Below are positions 45,452-56,607 of a stretch of DNA of 64,000 nucleotides, piece by piece. The notes beneath the pieces are model-generated. The model had not been told where the DNA came from. It worked only from the letters and a program-made list of their open reading frames with translations, and did no database searches. Made by a program: the position numbers and the translations under genes. The stretch's first letter is position 1; each line of letters starts with the position of its first letter. Source of the stretch: Enterobacter sp. CC120223-11 (GTDB lineage Bacteria > Pseudomonadota > Gammaproteobacteria > Enterobacterales > Enterobacteriaceae); assembly GCF_900215375.1 (NCBI RefSeq), contig NZ_OBEF01000006.1, forward strand, positions 186,001 through 250,000. Direction: 5' to 3'.

Positions 45452-47070
45452 CCGACTCTGCCCGTGGCACGCAGCAGCAGGTCATTCTGTACCGACTCGC
45501 TCATCAGCGTGCCGCCTCGGGTATCCAGCATCATGCGGCACCACGCCTGCGCTACGGGCGGCGATGCGTGCCGCAGCATCTGACTTCCGGCGCACAGTAA
45601 AAAGAGCTGCTGCGCGATCTCCCTGCCCTGCGCTTCCTGCGGTTTATTCAGCTTCTGCTGTAACTGCCGCCAGCTGCGATCGAAGTGCCTGTCCAGGCCT
45701 TTCACCTGCGCAAAATCATCCGCGAGCAGGTCGTGAATGCCCGGCTGCTTCGCCAGCACACGCAGAACGTCCAGGCACATGATATTGCCTGAGCCTTCCC
45801 AGATACTGTTCACCGGCATTTCACGGTACAGGCGCGGCAGCTCGTTATCTTCGCAATACCCCACGCCACCGAGCACCTCCATCGCTTCGGCCACAAACGG
45901 GATTCCCGCTTTGCACACCCCGAATTTGGCCGTGGGTGTGAACAGGCGCGCCCATAATGCCGATTCCGGCGACGAGCGGTTATCCCACGCCCGGGCCAGG
46001 CGGAACAGAAACGCAGTCTGCCCTTCCAGCTGCAGAGCCATCCGGCTGAGCACATGGCGCATCAGCGGTTGCTCGATAAGCAGCTTGCCGAATGCCTGCC
46101 TCTGGTGAGCATGATAAAGCGCCACCGAAAGCGCCCGACGCATCAGGCCATGGCTCCCCAGCGCACAGTCAAAACGCGTCAGGCCGCCCATCTTCAGGAT
46201 CAATCGGATGCCTTCGCCTTCTTCTCCCAGCAGCCAGCCGGTGGCATCGGTAAATTCCACTTCGCTGCTGGCATTCGAGCGGTTGCCTAACTTATCTTTC
46301 AGGCGCTCCATCCTGACGGCATTGCGCTGCCCGTCAGGCAAAAAGCGTGGAACAAAAAAGCACGAAAGTCCCCCTTTTGCCTGGGCCAGGACCAGGTGCG
46401 CATCGCTTTGTGGCACCGAGAAAAACCATTTATGCCCCACCAGCCGGTACATATCGCCGTCGATTTTCTCTGCACGGGTGGTGTTGCTGAGCACATCTGA
46501 GCCGCCCTGTTTTTCCGTCATCCCCATGCCAATCAGCAGACCACGCTTCTGACTTCCGGGCAGCAGATGAGAGTCATAACGATCGCTCATCAGCGGCGTC
46601 AGCCACTCGGCAAAAGGCTTCGGCATCAATTGCTGCAACAGCGGAGCAGCAGCGAAGGTCATGGTTACCGGGCAAAGGGTGCCCGCTTCCACCTGAGCAT
46701 GAAGCGTAAAACGTGCAGCGCGAGCCACGAACGACCCGGCCCTTGCCTGCTCTTCCCAGGCAAGATTATGCACCCGGTTGGCGCACAGCCCCTGCATCAG
46801 CAGATGCCAGGCAGGATGAAAACGCACGTCGTCCAGACGCTCGCCCGTCACGTCATAGCGCAGCAGCTCCGGCGGATTCAGGTTCGCCAGTCGCCCAAGC
46901 TCCAGCGATTCCGCCGCACCGAGCTGCTGCCCGATGCTTGCCAGCAAGTCACCATCCCAGCCAGCACCTTCCCGTAACACGGCCTCTCGCAACGCGGTAT
47001 CCGAGAGAAAAAGGTTGCTGTTATTGAGCGGCAGTGGCTGGTTGAACACGGTATGGGTTTGCCAGGGCAT
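45448..47070 (-). CDS. aidB: AidB, acyl-CoA-dehydrogenase-like alkylation-response protein
   Basis: A 540-residue flavoprotein of the acyl-CoA dehydrogenase fold, like E. coli AidB (541). The flavin-site segment LLIGMGMTEKQGGSDV is near residues 178-193; HKWFFSVPQSDAHLVLAQ and the catalytic region YREMPVNSIWEGSGNIM are conserved. In E. coli it is induced by Ada during alkylation damage and binds DNA upstream of alkylation-response genes. The ATG at 47070 follows AAGGAGACAAC and aligns with MHWQTHTVFNQP. Confidence 0.95.
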   Translation of the reverse strand: MPWQTHTVFNQPLPLNNSNLFLSDTALREAVLREGAGWDGDLLASIGQQLGAAESLELGRLANLNPPELLRYDVTGERLDDVRFHPAWHLLMQGLCANRVHNLAWEEQARAGSFVARAARFTLHAQVEAGTLCPVTMTFAAAPLLQQLMPKPFAEWLTPLMSDRYDSHLLPGSQKRGLLIGMGMTEKQGGSDVLSNTTRAEKIDGDMYRLVGHKWFFSVPQSDAHLVLAQAKGGLSCFFVPRFLPDGQRNAVRMERLKDKLGNRSNASSEVEFTDATGWLLGEEGEGIRLILKMGGLTRFDCALGSHGLMRRALSVALYHAHQRQAFGKLLIEQPLMRHVLSRMALQLEGQTAFLFRLARAWDNRSSPESALWARLFTPTAKFGVCKAGIPFVAEAMEVLGGVGYCEDNELPRLYREMPVNSIWEGSGNIMCLDVLRVLAKQPGIHDLLADDFAQVKGLDRHFDRSWRQLQQKLNKPQEAQGREIAQQLFLLCAGSQMLRHASPPVAQAWCRMMLDTRGGTLMSESVQNDLLLRATGRVG

Positions 47071-47185
47071 GTTGTCTCCTTCGGGCATCAACATCAGCGG
47101 TAAGTATGGTCAGCACACAGTGAGTCTGCCCGTGAAAGCGTGGACAAAAAATATTCTGCCGAAGCTTCGTGAAGCGCATCACAGC

Positions 47186-47238
47186 CATAAGAATTTTAAA
47201 TTTTCTTATGTTTTATGTGTGGAATAATTTATTCACAC
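47186..47238. promoter_or_regulatory. Two inverted repeats upstream of the MHS transporter
   Basis: CATAAGAA-N9-TTCTTATG (47186-47210) is an 8-bp perfect inverted repeat. It is followed at once by GTGTG-g-AATAA-t-TTATT-CACAC (47217-47238), which would fold as a bulged RNA hairpin. They probably form the operator and leader of the transporter gene 30 bp downstream. Confidence 0.5.
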
Positions 47239-47268
47239 GTTAATGCGATGTTTACAACGGGACAGTTT

Positions 47269-48561
47269 ATGCAAACAGGGTCAGTGGCAACGGCGGCGCA
47301 CAAACGTGCGCTGATTGCCGGTTCGATTGGCAACTTTATCGAATGGTATGAGTTTGCCGTGTACGGTTTTCTGGCAACGGTTATCGCCAAAAACTTCTTT
47401 CAGCTGGCGGGAGAAGCCCCGCTCACCAGCCTTATCCTCACCTATGCAGCCTTCGCGGTGGCGTTTTTCTTCCGCCCGCTGGGGGCGGTTGTCTTTGGTC
47501 GTATTGGCGATCGCATCGGGCGTAAACCCACGCTGATTCTGGTGTTGGTGATGATGACCCTTGCCACGACGACGATTGGCCTCGTGCCGGTTTATGCCTC
47601 CATTGGCGTGGCCGCCCCGCTGCTGCTGACCGCACTGCGCATCCTGCAAGGCCTGTTTGCCGGTGGGGAATACGGCGGCGCGGTTTCGCTGATGACGGAG
47701 TTTGCCCCGCGCGGTAAACGCGGCCTGTACGGCGCATGGCAGTCCTTCACCGTCGCGCTAGGTCTGCTGGCTGGTGCCGGGATCGTCGCACTGATGTCTG
47801 CCCTGCTGACGCCGGAAGCCATGCTTGACTGGGGCTGGCGCGTCCCGTTCTTCTTAGCGCTGCCGATGGGGGCCATCGCGCTCTGGCTGCGCATGCATAT
47901 GGAAGAGACGCCGAGCTTTGTGCGCCAGCAGAAAACCAGCACGCCTGCGGTCAAGGCGGGCCTCAGTGGCACATTTAAAGCGATCGTGACTGGTATTGGC
48001 CGACTGATGGTGTGGTCCGCAGCCGGGTACACCTACCTGGTGATTATGCCTTCGTATCTGCAATCGGCGCTGCATACCGGTTTTAACCAGGCGCTGCTGA
48101 TTGCCGTTATCTCCAATATTGGCTTTGCCGCCACCATTCTGCCGTCGGGAATGCTGAGCGACAAAATTGGCCGTCGGAAGGTGATGGTGCTCGCTGCTGT
48201 TCTGCTGCTGGTACTGGCCCTACCGCTGCTGAAAGTTTTGCAGGCGGAGTCCAGCACGCTGCTGGTGAAGGCTTTAGTGGTATTCGTTGCGGGAGGGCTG
48301 GTGGGAATGCTGGCAGGCCCGGGGCCAGCGATGCTGTCAGAGATGTTCCCGACCAAAGTGCGTTACACCGGGCTTGGTCTGGCGTATTCGCTGTCGAACG
48401 CCATTTTCTCCGGATGCGCAGGGCTGATTATCACCGGGCTGATTAAGCAGACGGGTAATCTTGATATCCCGGCTTATTACGTGATGGCCACGGCGGTGGT
48501 GAGTATTTTCGCGCTGATGACGCTGAGGAAAGATGACCATTTGCGGTCACTGGATGAGTAA
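47269..48561 (+). CDS. MFS transporter of the metabolite:H+ symporter (ProP/ShiA-like) family
   Basis: A 430-residue, 12-helix MFS protein. Family features are IAGSIGNFIEWYEFAVYGFLATVIA, the first loop FGRIGDRIGRKPTL (residues ~79-92), and RILQGLFAGGEYGGAVSLMTEFAPRGKRG. The ATG at 47269 is preferred because GGGAC precedes it and the conserved region starts soon after; upstream ATGs at 47215 and 47248 fall in or just after inverted repeats. Substrates of this family include proline/betaine, citrate, shikimate and alpha-ketoglutarate; the specific one is unknown. E. coli has yjfIJKLM at this spot. Confidence 0.87.
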   Translation: MQTGSVATAAHKRALIAGSIGNFIEWYEFAVYGFLATVIAKNFFQLAGEAPLTSLILTYAAFAVAFFFRPLGAVVFGRIGDRIGRKPTLILVLVMMTLATTTIGLVPVYASIGVAAPLLLTALRILQGLFAGGEYGGAVSLMTEFAPRGKRGLYGAWQSFTVALGLLAGAGIVALMSALLTPEAMLDWGWRVPFFLALPMGAIALWLRMHMEETPSFVRQQKTSTPAVKAGLSGTFKAIVTGIGRLMVWSAAGYTYLVIMPSYLQSALHTGFNQALLIAVISNIGFAATILPSGMLSDKIGRRKVMVLAAVLLLVLALPLLKVLQAESSTLLVKALVVFVAGGLVGMLAGPGPAMLSEMFPTKVRYTGLGLAYSLSNAIFSGCAGLIITGLIKQTGNLDIPAYYVMATAVVSIFALMTLRKDDHLRSLDE

Positions 48562-48567
48562 AATGAT

Positions 48568-48637
48568 GTGCCGGGTGGCGGCTTCGCCTGACCCGGCCTA
48601 CGATTTGTAGGCCCGGTAAGCGCAGCGCCACCGGGCA
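48568..48637. repeat. BIME (two inverted REP elements) between the MHS transporter gene and rlmB
   Basis: GTGCCGGGTGGCGGCTTCGC...CCGGCCTACG (48568-48602) and TGTAGGCCCGGTAAGCGCAG...CCGGGC (48606-48636) are opposite REP-type palindromes between convergent genes, similar to those at 35251-35332. Confidence 0.88.
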
Positions 48638-48645
48638 AATCAGAT

Positions 48646-49377
48646 TCAGCTACGCTGACGCACGGCCTCGAACAGGCAGATGCCCGTCGCAACAGAAACG
48701 TTCAGCGATGACACGCTACCCGCCATCGGGATGCTGATCAGCTCATCGCAGTGTTCACGCGTCAGGCGACGCATGCCTTCACCTTCAGCGCCCATCACCA
48801 GCGCCATACGGCCCGTCATTTTGCTCTGATACAGAGTGTGGTCGGCTTCGCCAGCGGTGCCCACAATCCAGATATTCTCTTCCTGCAGCAGACGCATGGT
48901 GCGCGCGAGGTTGGTCACGCGGATCAGCGGCACGCTTTCGGCTGCGCCACAGGCCACTTTCTTCGCCGTTGCATTCAGCTGGGCGGAGCGATCGCGTGGA
49001 ACAATTACAGCGTGAACACCTGCCGCGTCCGCGCTACGCAGGCATGCGCCGAGGTTGTGCGGATCGGTAACGCCGTCCAGGATCAGCAGGAACGGGTTGT
49101 CTAACTGAGCCAGCAGATCCGGCAGATCGTTTTCCTGATACTGACGGCCCTCTTTCACACGGGCAATGATTCCCTGATGCACGGCGCCTTCACTCTTTTC
49201 GTCAAGGAACTGGCGGTTCGCAACCTGGATCACCACACCCTGCGCTTCCAGCGCGTGGATCAGCGGCAGCAGACGTTTGTCCTCGCGGCCTTTCAGAATA
49301 AAGACTTCCTGAAAACGTTCCGGAGCGCGCTCCAGCAGGGCCTGCACCGCGTGGATGCCGTAAATCATTTCACTCAT
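48646..49377 (-). CDS. rlmB: 23S rRNA (guanosine-2251-2'-O)-methyltransferase
   Basis: A 243-residue SpoU/TrmH-class (SPOUT) methyltransferase matching E. coli RlmB. The N-terminal substrate-binding domain ([33 protein letters not shown]) precedes the knotted catalytic domain with [51 protein letters not shown] and [19 protein letters not shown]. It methylates G2251 in the peptidyl-transferase P-loop. It is downstream of rnr in the nsrR-rnr-rlmB operon. Confidence 0.98.
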   Translation of the reverse strand: MSEMIYGIHAVQALLERAPERFQEVFILKGREDKRLLPLIHALEAQGVVIQVANRQFLDEKSEGAVHQGIIARVKEGRQYQENDLPDLLAQLDNPFLLILDGVTDPHNLGACLRSADAAGVHAVIVPRDRSAQLNATAKKVACGAAESVPLIRVTNLARTMRLLQEENIWIVGTAGEADHTLYQSKMTGRMALVMGAEGEGMRRLTREHCDELISIPMAGSVSSLNVSVATGICLFEAVRQRS

Positions 49378-49413
49378 GAAGGGTACTCGTTACCTGTTAG
49401 TTCAAATATGGTT

Positions 49414-49503
49414 TTCCCCTCTCCCACAGAGAGAGGGAACAGCCCTGAGCTTCGTTCTGGAAAGCTCGCTGCATATATTCCCCCTCTCCCTGGGGGAGAG
49501 GAG
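49414..49503. repeat. Palindromic repeat pair between rnr and rlmB
   Basis: Two hairpins with the CCCTCTCCC core, one near 49417-49437 with arms ending GAGAGGG and one at 49481-49501 (CCCCTCTCCC/GGGGAGAGG), are separated by ~45 bp. They belong to the same family as 4199-4441 and 9665-9780 and sit inside an operon. Confidence 0.8.
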
Positions 49504-49511
49504 CTTATCTC

Positions 49512-51980
49512 TTACTCTGCCGCCGGCTTCTTCGTTGCGCGCTTCGCTTTGGTGGCGGCGGCAATTTTAAGCGTTTTTTCCGACGGTTTTTTGGCTTTTT
49601 TGCTGGCCGCCTCTTTCTTCAGCGCTTTCGACTTAGGGGCCTTTGGCTTTTTCCCGGGGCCATTTTCGCCCCGGAAGGCACTGTCTGGCTCGAAGTTAGC
49701 CTTTTTCCCTGCATCACGGCGCTTACCGCCAGGTTTACCACCTGCGGGTTTTTTCGCTTTCTCACGGGCGGTTTTGCCGACGTTACGCGGGCCACGCTCG
49801 CTGGAGATCAGCGAGAAGTCGATTTTCCGCTCGTCCATATTCACGGCTTCAACCTTCACTTCCACGCGATCGCCCAAACGATAGGTCTGGCCGCCGGATT
49901 CGCCAATCAGACGCTGGCCAATCTGGTCAAAGCGGTAGTAGTCGTTGTCCAGCGACGACACGTGTACCAGTCCGTCAATAAACAGATCGTTGAGGCGCAC
50001 GAAGAAGCCGAAGCCCGTCACGCTGGCAATCACGCCGGAGAACACGTTGCCGACCTGATCCTGCATGAAGTCGCACTTCAGCCAGTCGGAGACTTCACGG
50101 GTGGCTTCGTCAGCACGGCGTTCGGTCATCGAACAGTGCTGACCCAGCTGCAGCATCTCTTCCATGCTGTAGTGCCAGCCGCCGGTATCCGTTGAGTTGC
50201 CTTTGTGCCCTTCATCTTTCGCCAGCAGATATTTGATGGCGCGGTGCAGAGTCAGGTCCGGGTAACGGCGGATTGGTGAAGTGAAGTGGGCGTAGGACTG
50301 AAGCGCCAGGCCAAAGTGGCCGCGGTTTTCCGGATCGTACACCGCTTGCTTCATTGAGCGCAGCAGCATGGTTTGCAGCATTTCTGCATCCGGACGATCG
50401 GCAACAGACTCCAGCAGCTTCGCATAGTCGCGCGGCTCCGGTTTGCTGCCGCCTGGCAGCTCAAGGCCCAGCTCAGCAAGCACCGTGCGGAAGGAGGTGA
50501 TCGCTTCTTCGGTCGGCTTGTCGTGAATACGGAACAGCGCAGGCTCATTCTCTTTCTCGACGAAGCGCGCCGCCGAGATATTCGCGAGGATCATGCACTC
50601 TTCGATAAGCTTGTGTGCATCATTACGCTGAGTTTGCTCAATGCGTTCAATGCGGCGTTCGGCATTGAAGATAAACTTCGCCTCTTCGCTCTCAAACGAG
50701 ATCCCACCGCGTTCGTCGCGAGAAGCATCCAGCACTTTATAGAGGTTATGCAGCTCTTCGATGTGCTTCACCAGCGGCGCATACTGCTCGCGCAGATCCT
50801 GATCGCCCTGCAGCATATGCCAGACTTTGTTGTAGGTCAGACGCGCATGGGAGCTCATTACCGCTTCGTAGAACGTGTAGCTCGTCAGGCGGCCCTTCGC
50901 CGAGATGGTCATTTCGCAGACCATACACAGGCGATCAACCTGCGGGTTCAGCGAGCACAGGCCGTTGGAAAGCACTTCCGGCAGCATCGGCACGACCTGC
51001 GACGGGAAGTAGACCGAGGTGCCGCGGTTGCGGGCTTCGGTATCCAGCGGCGTTGGCGGACGAACGTAATAGCTGACGTCAGCAATGGCCACCCACAGGC
51101 GCCAGCCGCCGCCGCGTTTCTTCTCACAGAAAACGGCGTCATCGAAGTCGCGGGCGTCTTCACCATCGATGGTGACCAGCGGTAAATCACGCAGATCTAC
51201 GCGGCCGATTTTCGCCTCTTCCGGTACCTGCTCTTTCAGGTTCGCAATCTGCTTTTCAACTTCAGGCGGCCAGACGTACGGAATTTCATGAGTGCGCAGC
51301 GCCATGTCCACTGCCATGCCGGTGCCCATGTTGTCGCCGAGCACTTCCACGATTTTACCGATAGCTTTGGTGCGACGGGTCGGGCGCTGGGTGAGTTCAA
51401 CCACCACTACAAAGCCCATTCGTGCGCCCATTAACTCTTCCGGCGGAATGAGGATGTCGAAGCTCAGACGGCTGTCGTCCGGCACCACGAAGCCGATACC
51501 GGCGTCGGTAAAGTAACGGCCAACAATTTGCCCGGTTCTTGGCTCCAGCACGCGCACGATGCGCGCTTCGCGGCGACCTTTACGATCGGCCCCCAGCGGT
51601 TGTGCCAGCACCAGATCGCCGTGCATGCACATTTTCATCTGCTCTGATGAAAGGTAGAGATCGTCTTTGCGCCCTTCAACGCGCAGGAAGCCAAAGCCAT
51701 CGCGGTGGCCAATGACTTTGCCTTTGAGCAGATCGAGACGCTCCGGCAGCGCGTAGCACTGACGGCGGGTAAAAACGAGTTGCCCGTCGCGCTCCATGGC
51801 GCGCAGGCGGCGACGCAGGGCTTCCTGCTGCTCTTCACCTTCGATTTTCAGTTCGATTGCCAGCTCATCACGGCTGACCGGTTTTTCGCGTTGGGTGATG
51901 AAATCGAGGATAAATTCCCGGCTTGGGATAGGGTTCGCGTATTTTTCGGCTTCGCGTTGCTGGAAAGGATCTTGTGACAT
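49512..51980 (-). CDS. rnr: Ribonuclease R
   Basis: An 822-residue 3'-5' exoribonuclease. Order of domains: N-terminal helix-turn-helix (residues ~20-85), cold-shock domains (~85-220), the RNB catalytic domain with the Asp cluster in [16 protein letters not shown] (~268-283), an S1 domain ([32 protein letters not shown], ~640) and a Lys/Ala-rich basic tail slightly longer than in E. coli (813 total). It degrades structured RNA, including defective rRNA and tmRNA-tagged messages. The ATG at 51980 gives [17 protein letters not shown] as in E. coli; an upstream ATG at 52022 overlaps nsrR. Confidence 0.98.
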   Translation of the reverse strand: MSQDPFQQREAEKYANPIPSREFILDFITQREKPVSRDELAIELKIEGEEQQEALRRRLRAMERDGQLVFTRRQCYALPERLDLLKGKVIGHRDGFGFLRVEGRKDDLYLSSEQMKMCMHGDLVLAQPLGADRKGRREARIVRVLEPRTGQIVGRYFTDAGIGFVVPDDSRLSFDILIPPEELMGARMGFVVVVELTQRPTRRTKAIGKIVEVLGDNMGTGMAVDMALRTHEIPYVWPPEVEKQIANLKEQVPEEAKIGRVDLRDLPLVTIDGEDARDFDDAVFCEKKRGGGWRLWVAIADVSYYVRPPTPLDTEARNRGTSVYFPSQVVPMLPEVLSNGLCSLNPQVDRLCMVCEMTISAKGRLTSYTFYEAVMSSHARLTYNKVWHMLQGDQDLREQYAPLVKHIEELHNLYKVLDASRDERGGISFESEEAKFIFNAERRIERIEQTQRNDAHKLIEECMILANISAARFVEKENEPALFRIHDKPTEEAITSFRTVLAELGLELPGGSKPEPRDYAKLLESVADRPDAEMLQTMLLRSMKQAVYDPENRGHFGLALQSYAHFTSPIRRYPDLTLHRAIKYLLAKDEGHKGNSTDTGGWHYSMEEMLQLGQHCSMTERRADEATREVSDWLKCDFMQDQVGNVFSGVIASVTGFGFFVRLNDLFIDGLVHVSSLDNDYYRFDQIGQRLIGESGGQTYRLGDRVEVKVEAVNMDERKIDFSLISSERGPRNVGKTAREKAKKPAGGKPGGKRRDAGKKANFEPDSAFRGENGPGKKPKAPKSKALKKEAASKKAKKPSEKTLKIAAATKAKRATKKPAAE

Positions 51981-52018
51981 AGCGGTTCCTCCGTTGTCAG
52001 CTCCGGTGAAGTGACGGG

Positions 52019-52444
52019 TCACTCCACCAGCAATAATTTATAAAGTGGTTGATTCTCTTCAACCAAATCGGCCAGCGTGTAGTTATCCAGCTCCTTGAGA
52101 AAACTGTTCACGGCCTGAGAAAGTGCCTGTTTCAAACGACAGGCGGGCGTTATATGGCAAAACTCGCTGCTGCAGTTCACAAGCGTTAGCGGCTCAAGTT
52201 CACGAACCACATCGCCAATAACAATACTTTGGGCTGGTTTACCCAGGCGAATACCGCCGTTTTTTCCTCGCACGGCGTCAACAAAGCCTGCACGACTTAA
52301 CTGGTTGATAATTTTAACCATATGATTACGGGACACGCCATACACCTCTGTCACCTCAGAGATACTGGTCATTCGGCCGTCCGGCAGCGATGCCATATAG
52401 ATTAGCGCACGCAATCCGTAATCGGTGAAACTCGTTAACTGCAC
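52019..52444 (-). CDS. nsrR: Nitric-oxide-sensitive repressor NsrR
   Basis: A 141-residue Rrf2-family regulator, same length as E. coli NsrR. The winged helix [68 protein letters not shown] is followed by the Fe-S ligand cysteines in [21 protein letters not shown] (about residues 91, 96 and 102). Nitric oxide disrupts the cluster and relieves repression of hmp, ytfE and others; the ytfE operator is in this window. It is the first gene of nsrR-rnr-rlmB. Confidence 0.98.
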   Translation of the reverse strand: MQLTSFTDYGLRALIYMASLPDGRMTSISEVTEVYGVSRNHMVKIINQLSRAGFVDAVRGKNGGIRLGKPAQSIVIGDVVRELEPLTLVNCSSEFCHITPACRLKQALSQAVNSFLKELDNYTLADLVEENQPLYKLLLVE

Positions 52445-52553
52445 ATCAACCTCAAAGCGGGAAAAAACGGGGTGTTATTACCATTGATGATAAACCAGCC
52501 AGCCAGGTAGCGGTTAATTAATTTAAGCGGGGAAGGCGGAAAGCGGGAACAAA

Positions 52554-52574
52554 GGGGCGCAAAGAGTGCGCCCC
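52554..52574 (-). terminator. Hairpin after purA
   Basis: The 7-bp stem GGGGCGC / GCGCCCC lies just past the purA stop codon, before nsrR. The T-tract is short (TTTG), so termination may be partial. Confidence 0.6.
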
Positions 52575-52582
52575 TGACATGA

Positions 52583-53884
<1,302 letters not shown>

Positions 53885-53887
53885 TCA

Positions 53888-53903
53888 AAATCACCGTTTG
53901 CTT
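53888..53903 (-). promoter_or_regulatory. Candidate PurR operator of purA
   Basis: The minus strand reads AAGCAAACGGTGATTT just upstream of the purA start codon. It keeps the GCAAACG half of the PurR consensus ACGCAAACGTTTTCGT but the other half is poor. PurR control of E. coli purA is established. Confidence 0.4.
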
Positions 53904-53983
53904 AAAAATGGATTCTACCATCGGTTTCGATGATGACCAGCACTTTTTGCATCCTGGAAATGATGATTCCGCCGTTTTTTTAC

Positions 53984-54181
53984 TCAGCCAATCGTTTTCG
54001 TCAACATGTAGTAGATCACCACGCCTGCGACCACAAGACCACCACCAAAACGACGAAGAAGGTGATCCGGCAACTGTGAAAGCGCCGCCACCATTTTGCG
54101 CCATGCCTGAGGATAGAGCATCGGCCCGAGGCCTTCGAGCACCAGAACCAGCGCGAGCGCCAGCCAGATTGTTGAATTCAT
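53984..54181 (-). CDS. yjeT: YjeT, small inner-membrane protein (DUF2065)
   Basis: A 65-residue protein with two hydrophobic helices (MNSTIWLALALVLVLEGLGPMLYP and LLRRFGGGLVVAGVVIYYML) and the conserved PQAWRKM segment between them. It matches E. coli YjeT. The function is unknown; it sits between hflC and purA as in many gamma-proteobacteria. Confidence 0.93.
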   Translation of the reverse strand: MNSTIWLALALVLVLEGLGPMLYPQAWRKMVAALSQLPDHLLRRFGGGLVVAGVVIYYMLTKTIG

Positions 54182-54199
54182 GGTTCATCCTGATAAAAG

Positions 54200-54226
54200 A
54201 AAACCACCGCAGGTGCGGTGGTTTTT
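54200..54226. terminator. Terminator after hflC (bidirectional shape)
   Basis: The stem AACCACCGCA / TGCGGTGGTT is flanked by T runs on both strands and lies between hflC and yjeT. On the minus strand it is followed by TTTTC. Confidence 0.85.
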
Positions 54227-54245
54227 TCAAAGCGTTACGGTGATA

Positions 54246-55250
54246 TTAACGCACCGTGCTGCTCGGCGTCTTCATGTAGCGGAAGAAATCGCTATCCGGG
54301 CTCAGCACCATCACGTCCTGATTGCTTTCAAAGCTGTTCTCGTAAGCACGCAGGCTACGGATGAACGCGTAGAAATCTGGATCCTGGCTGAAGGCATCGG
54401 CGAACAGTTTTGCGGCCTCTGCATCGCCTTCACCGCGCATGATACGACCCTGACGCTCGGACTCTGCCAGCGTTTTGGTCACTTCATAGTCGGCTGCCGC
54501 ACGCAGTTTTTCCGCTTCTTCCTGACCCTGTGAACGGTGGCGACGGGCTACCGCTTCACGCTCGGCGCGCATACGGTTGTAAATCGCTTCCGACACTTCC
54601 GCCGGCAGGTTGATCTGCTTGATGCGAACATCAACCACTTCAATACCTAACGCCGCCATACTGTTCGGGTTGATTACCGGCACTTTGCCGTTGGTTTCTG
54701 CGACTACGCGCTCTGCAGCTTCAGCGATAGCGCTGTCTGCTGCTGGTGTGGCGACTTCGTCATCGCCGCCGGAGCTCCCGGAGTTCAGGGCATCGCGCAC
54801 TTCGATAGTCAGACGACCACGAGAATCAGTGACGATGTCTTTCACATCCAGGCGACCAATTTCAGAACGCAGACGGTCAGAGAACTTACGTTTCAGCAGC
54901 ACTTCGGCCTGGGAGACGTCGCCGCCGCCAGTTGCCAGATAGTAACGGCTGAAGTCACTGATGCGCCACTTGATGTAAGAGTCAACGATCAGGTCTTTCT
55001 TCTCTTTGGTCACAAAGCGATCGGCCTGGTTGTCCATGGTCTGAATGCGCGCATCCAGCGTTTTAACCGATTCAATAAACGGCACTTTAAAGTGCAGGCC
55101 CGGCGCATACACCAGCGGTTTGTTTTCATCGTCACGAACGACTTTACCAAATCGCAGGGTGATACCACGCTCGCCCTCTTTCACCACAAAGACTGAAGCG
55201 TAGAGGCCGACCAGCACGATGATAATTACTGCAATGACTGACTTACGCAT
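54246..55250 (-). CDS. hflC: HflC, FtsH protease modulator (SPFH/prohibitin family)
   Basis: A 334-residue SPFH protein, E. coli length. An N-terminal membrane anchor (MRKSVIAVIIIVLVGLYASVFVV) precedes a periplasmic SPFH domain (GERGITLRFGKVVRDDENKPLVYAPGLHFKVPFIESVKTLDARIQ), coiled coils (AERVVAETNGK; AEREAVARRHRSQGQEEAEKLRAAADYE) and a C-terminal segment. With HflK it forms a large cage that encloses FtsH hexamers. It lies 2 bp after hflK. Confidence 0.98.
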   Translation of the reverse strand: MRKSVIAVIIIVLVGLYASVFVVKEGERGITLRFGKVVRDDENKPLVYAPGLHFKVPFIESVKTLDARIQTMDNQADRFVTKEKKDLIVDSYIKWRISDFSRYYLATGGGDVSQAEVLLKRKFSDRLRSEIGRLDVKDIVTDSRGRLTIEVRDALNSGSSGGDDEVATPAADSAIAEAAERVVAETNGKVPVINPNSMAALGIEVVDVRIKQINLPAEVSEAIYNRMRAEREAVARRHRSQGQEEAEKLRAAADYEVTKTLAESERQGRIMRGEGDAEAAKLFADAFSQDPDFYAFIRSLRAYENSFESNQDVMVLSPDSDFFRYMKTPSSTVR

Positions 55251-55252
55251 CG

Positions 55253-56527
55253 TTATTCCCCCTGACGCTGGTAGTCGTTACGCTGTGCGTTAGCACGGCG
55301 TTGGTCCATGATATCGGCATCGCTTGTGGCCGGCGTGTTGCTGTTGCTGCTGGCATTGCCAGAGTTCGAGGCAGGCGGCAGGCGCAACAGGCTGTTGGCA
55401 CCACTGCTGTCACTCTTTTTTGCCGGGGCAGCACCACCTTTCAGCATCTGGTCGAGCGGCAGCACCATCAGGTTGCCTCCCTTATCGTTGACCAATACTT
55501 TACGGGTGTGGCTCAGCACTTTCTCCATGGTTTCGATATACAGACGCTCACGGGTAATTTGCGGGGCAGCTTTGTACTCAGGCAGAATTTTCGCGAAACG
55601 CGCGACTTCACCCTGAGCTTCCAGCACGGTTTGAGTCTTGTACGCACGCGCCTCTTCGAGGATACGCTGCGCCTGACCGTTCGCACGCGGCTGAACTTCG
55701 TTGGTGTAGGCTTCAGCTTCGCGGATGTACTGCTGTTCGTTTTCACGAGCGGCAATGGCATCATCAAACGCGGCTTTCACTTCTTCCGGCGGACGCGCGG
55801 TCTGGAAGTTGACGTCCAGCAGGGTGATACCCATGTTGTAAGGACGAATGGTCTCTTCCAGTTCACGCTGGGTATCGCTACGAATAACGGTACGGCCTTC
55901 GGTCAGAATACGGTCCATGGTGTATTTGCCGATCACGCCACGCAGGGCGCTGTCGGTCGCCTGACGCAGGCTGTCATCCGGGCTGGTCACGCTGAACAGG
56001 TATTTCTGCGGATCGGTGATACGGTACTGCACGTTCATTTCTACGCGCACTACGTTTTCATCAGAAGTCAGCATCACGCCGGAAGCGGCCAGTTCACGCA
56101 CGGCTTCCACGTTAACCGGGGTGACATCATCAACAAACGTCGGCTTCCAGTTCAGACCTGGCTCAACCAGATGGCTGAATTTACCGAAGCGAGTGACCAC
56201 GCCGCGTTCTGCTTCTTTGATGGTATAGAAACCACTGGCAGCCCAGAAGATAACGACCGCTGCGGCAGCAATGCCGACGATGCGTCCGCCCATCGGCGCA
56301 CGTGGTCCCTGAGAAGAAGAGTTGTTACTGCCGCCGCCTGAGCCGCCTTTACCCCCGCCCAGACCACCGAGCTTTTTGCTCAGCTTGCGGAAGATATCAT
56401 CCAGATCAGGAGGCCCCTGATCGCGACCACCTTTGTTTCCATTTCCCCCAGAGTTGCCGCCTTGATTATTGCTGCTTCCCCACGGGTCGCGGTCCTGTCC
56501 GTTATTACCGGGCTGATTCCACGCCAT
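55253..56527 (-). CDS. hflK: HflK, FtsH protease modulator (SPFH/prohibitin family)
   Basis: A 424-residue partner of HflC. The cytoplasmic N-terminus (residues 1-~75) is very Gly/Asn-rich, followed by a membrane helix (~82-100, IVGIAAAAVVIFWAASGFYTI), the SPFH domain (GVVTRFGKFSHLVEPGLNWKPTFVDDVTPVNVEAVRELAASG), coiled coil (RENEQQYIREAEAYTNEVQPRANGQAQRILEEA) and a low-complexity Ser/Asn C-terminus. It controls access of membrane substrates and lambda CII to FtsH. Confidence 0.98.
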   Translation of the reverse strand: MAWNQPGNNGQDRDPWGSSNNQGGNSGGNGNKGGRDQGPPDLDDIFRKLSKKLGGLGGGKGGSGGGSNNSSSQGPRAPMGGRIVGIAAAAVVIFWAASGFYTIKEAERGVVTRFGKFSHLVEPGLNWKPTFVDDVTPVNVEAVRELAASGVMLTSDENVVRVEMNVQYRITDPQKYLFSVTSPDDSLRQATDSALRGVIGKYTMDRILTEGRTVIRSDTQRELEETIRPYNMGITLLDVNFQTARPPEEVKAAFDDAIAARENEQQYIREAEAYTNEVQPRANGQAQRILEEARAYKTQTVLEAQGEVARFAKILPEYKAAPQITRERLYIETMEKVLSHTRKVLVNDKGGNLMVLPLDQMLKGGAAPAKKSDSSGANSLLRLPPASNSGNASSNSNTPATSDADIMDQRRANAQRNDYQRQGE

Positions 56528-56607
56528 GTATATGCTCCATATTTGTTATGCGGTGTATGCCCGGGCTACCGGGCATAAAGGCGAATAATCTTCAGGCCAA
56601 CTGGCTC

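Noticed and set aside
47215-47268. Upstream starts for the MHS transporter
   Set aside because: The first ATG lies within the inverted-repeat hairpin and the second has no ribosome-binding site; the family-conserved region begins after 47269.
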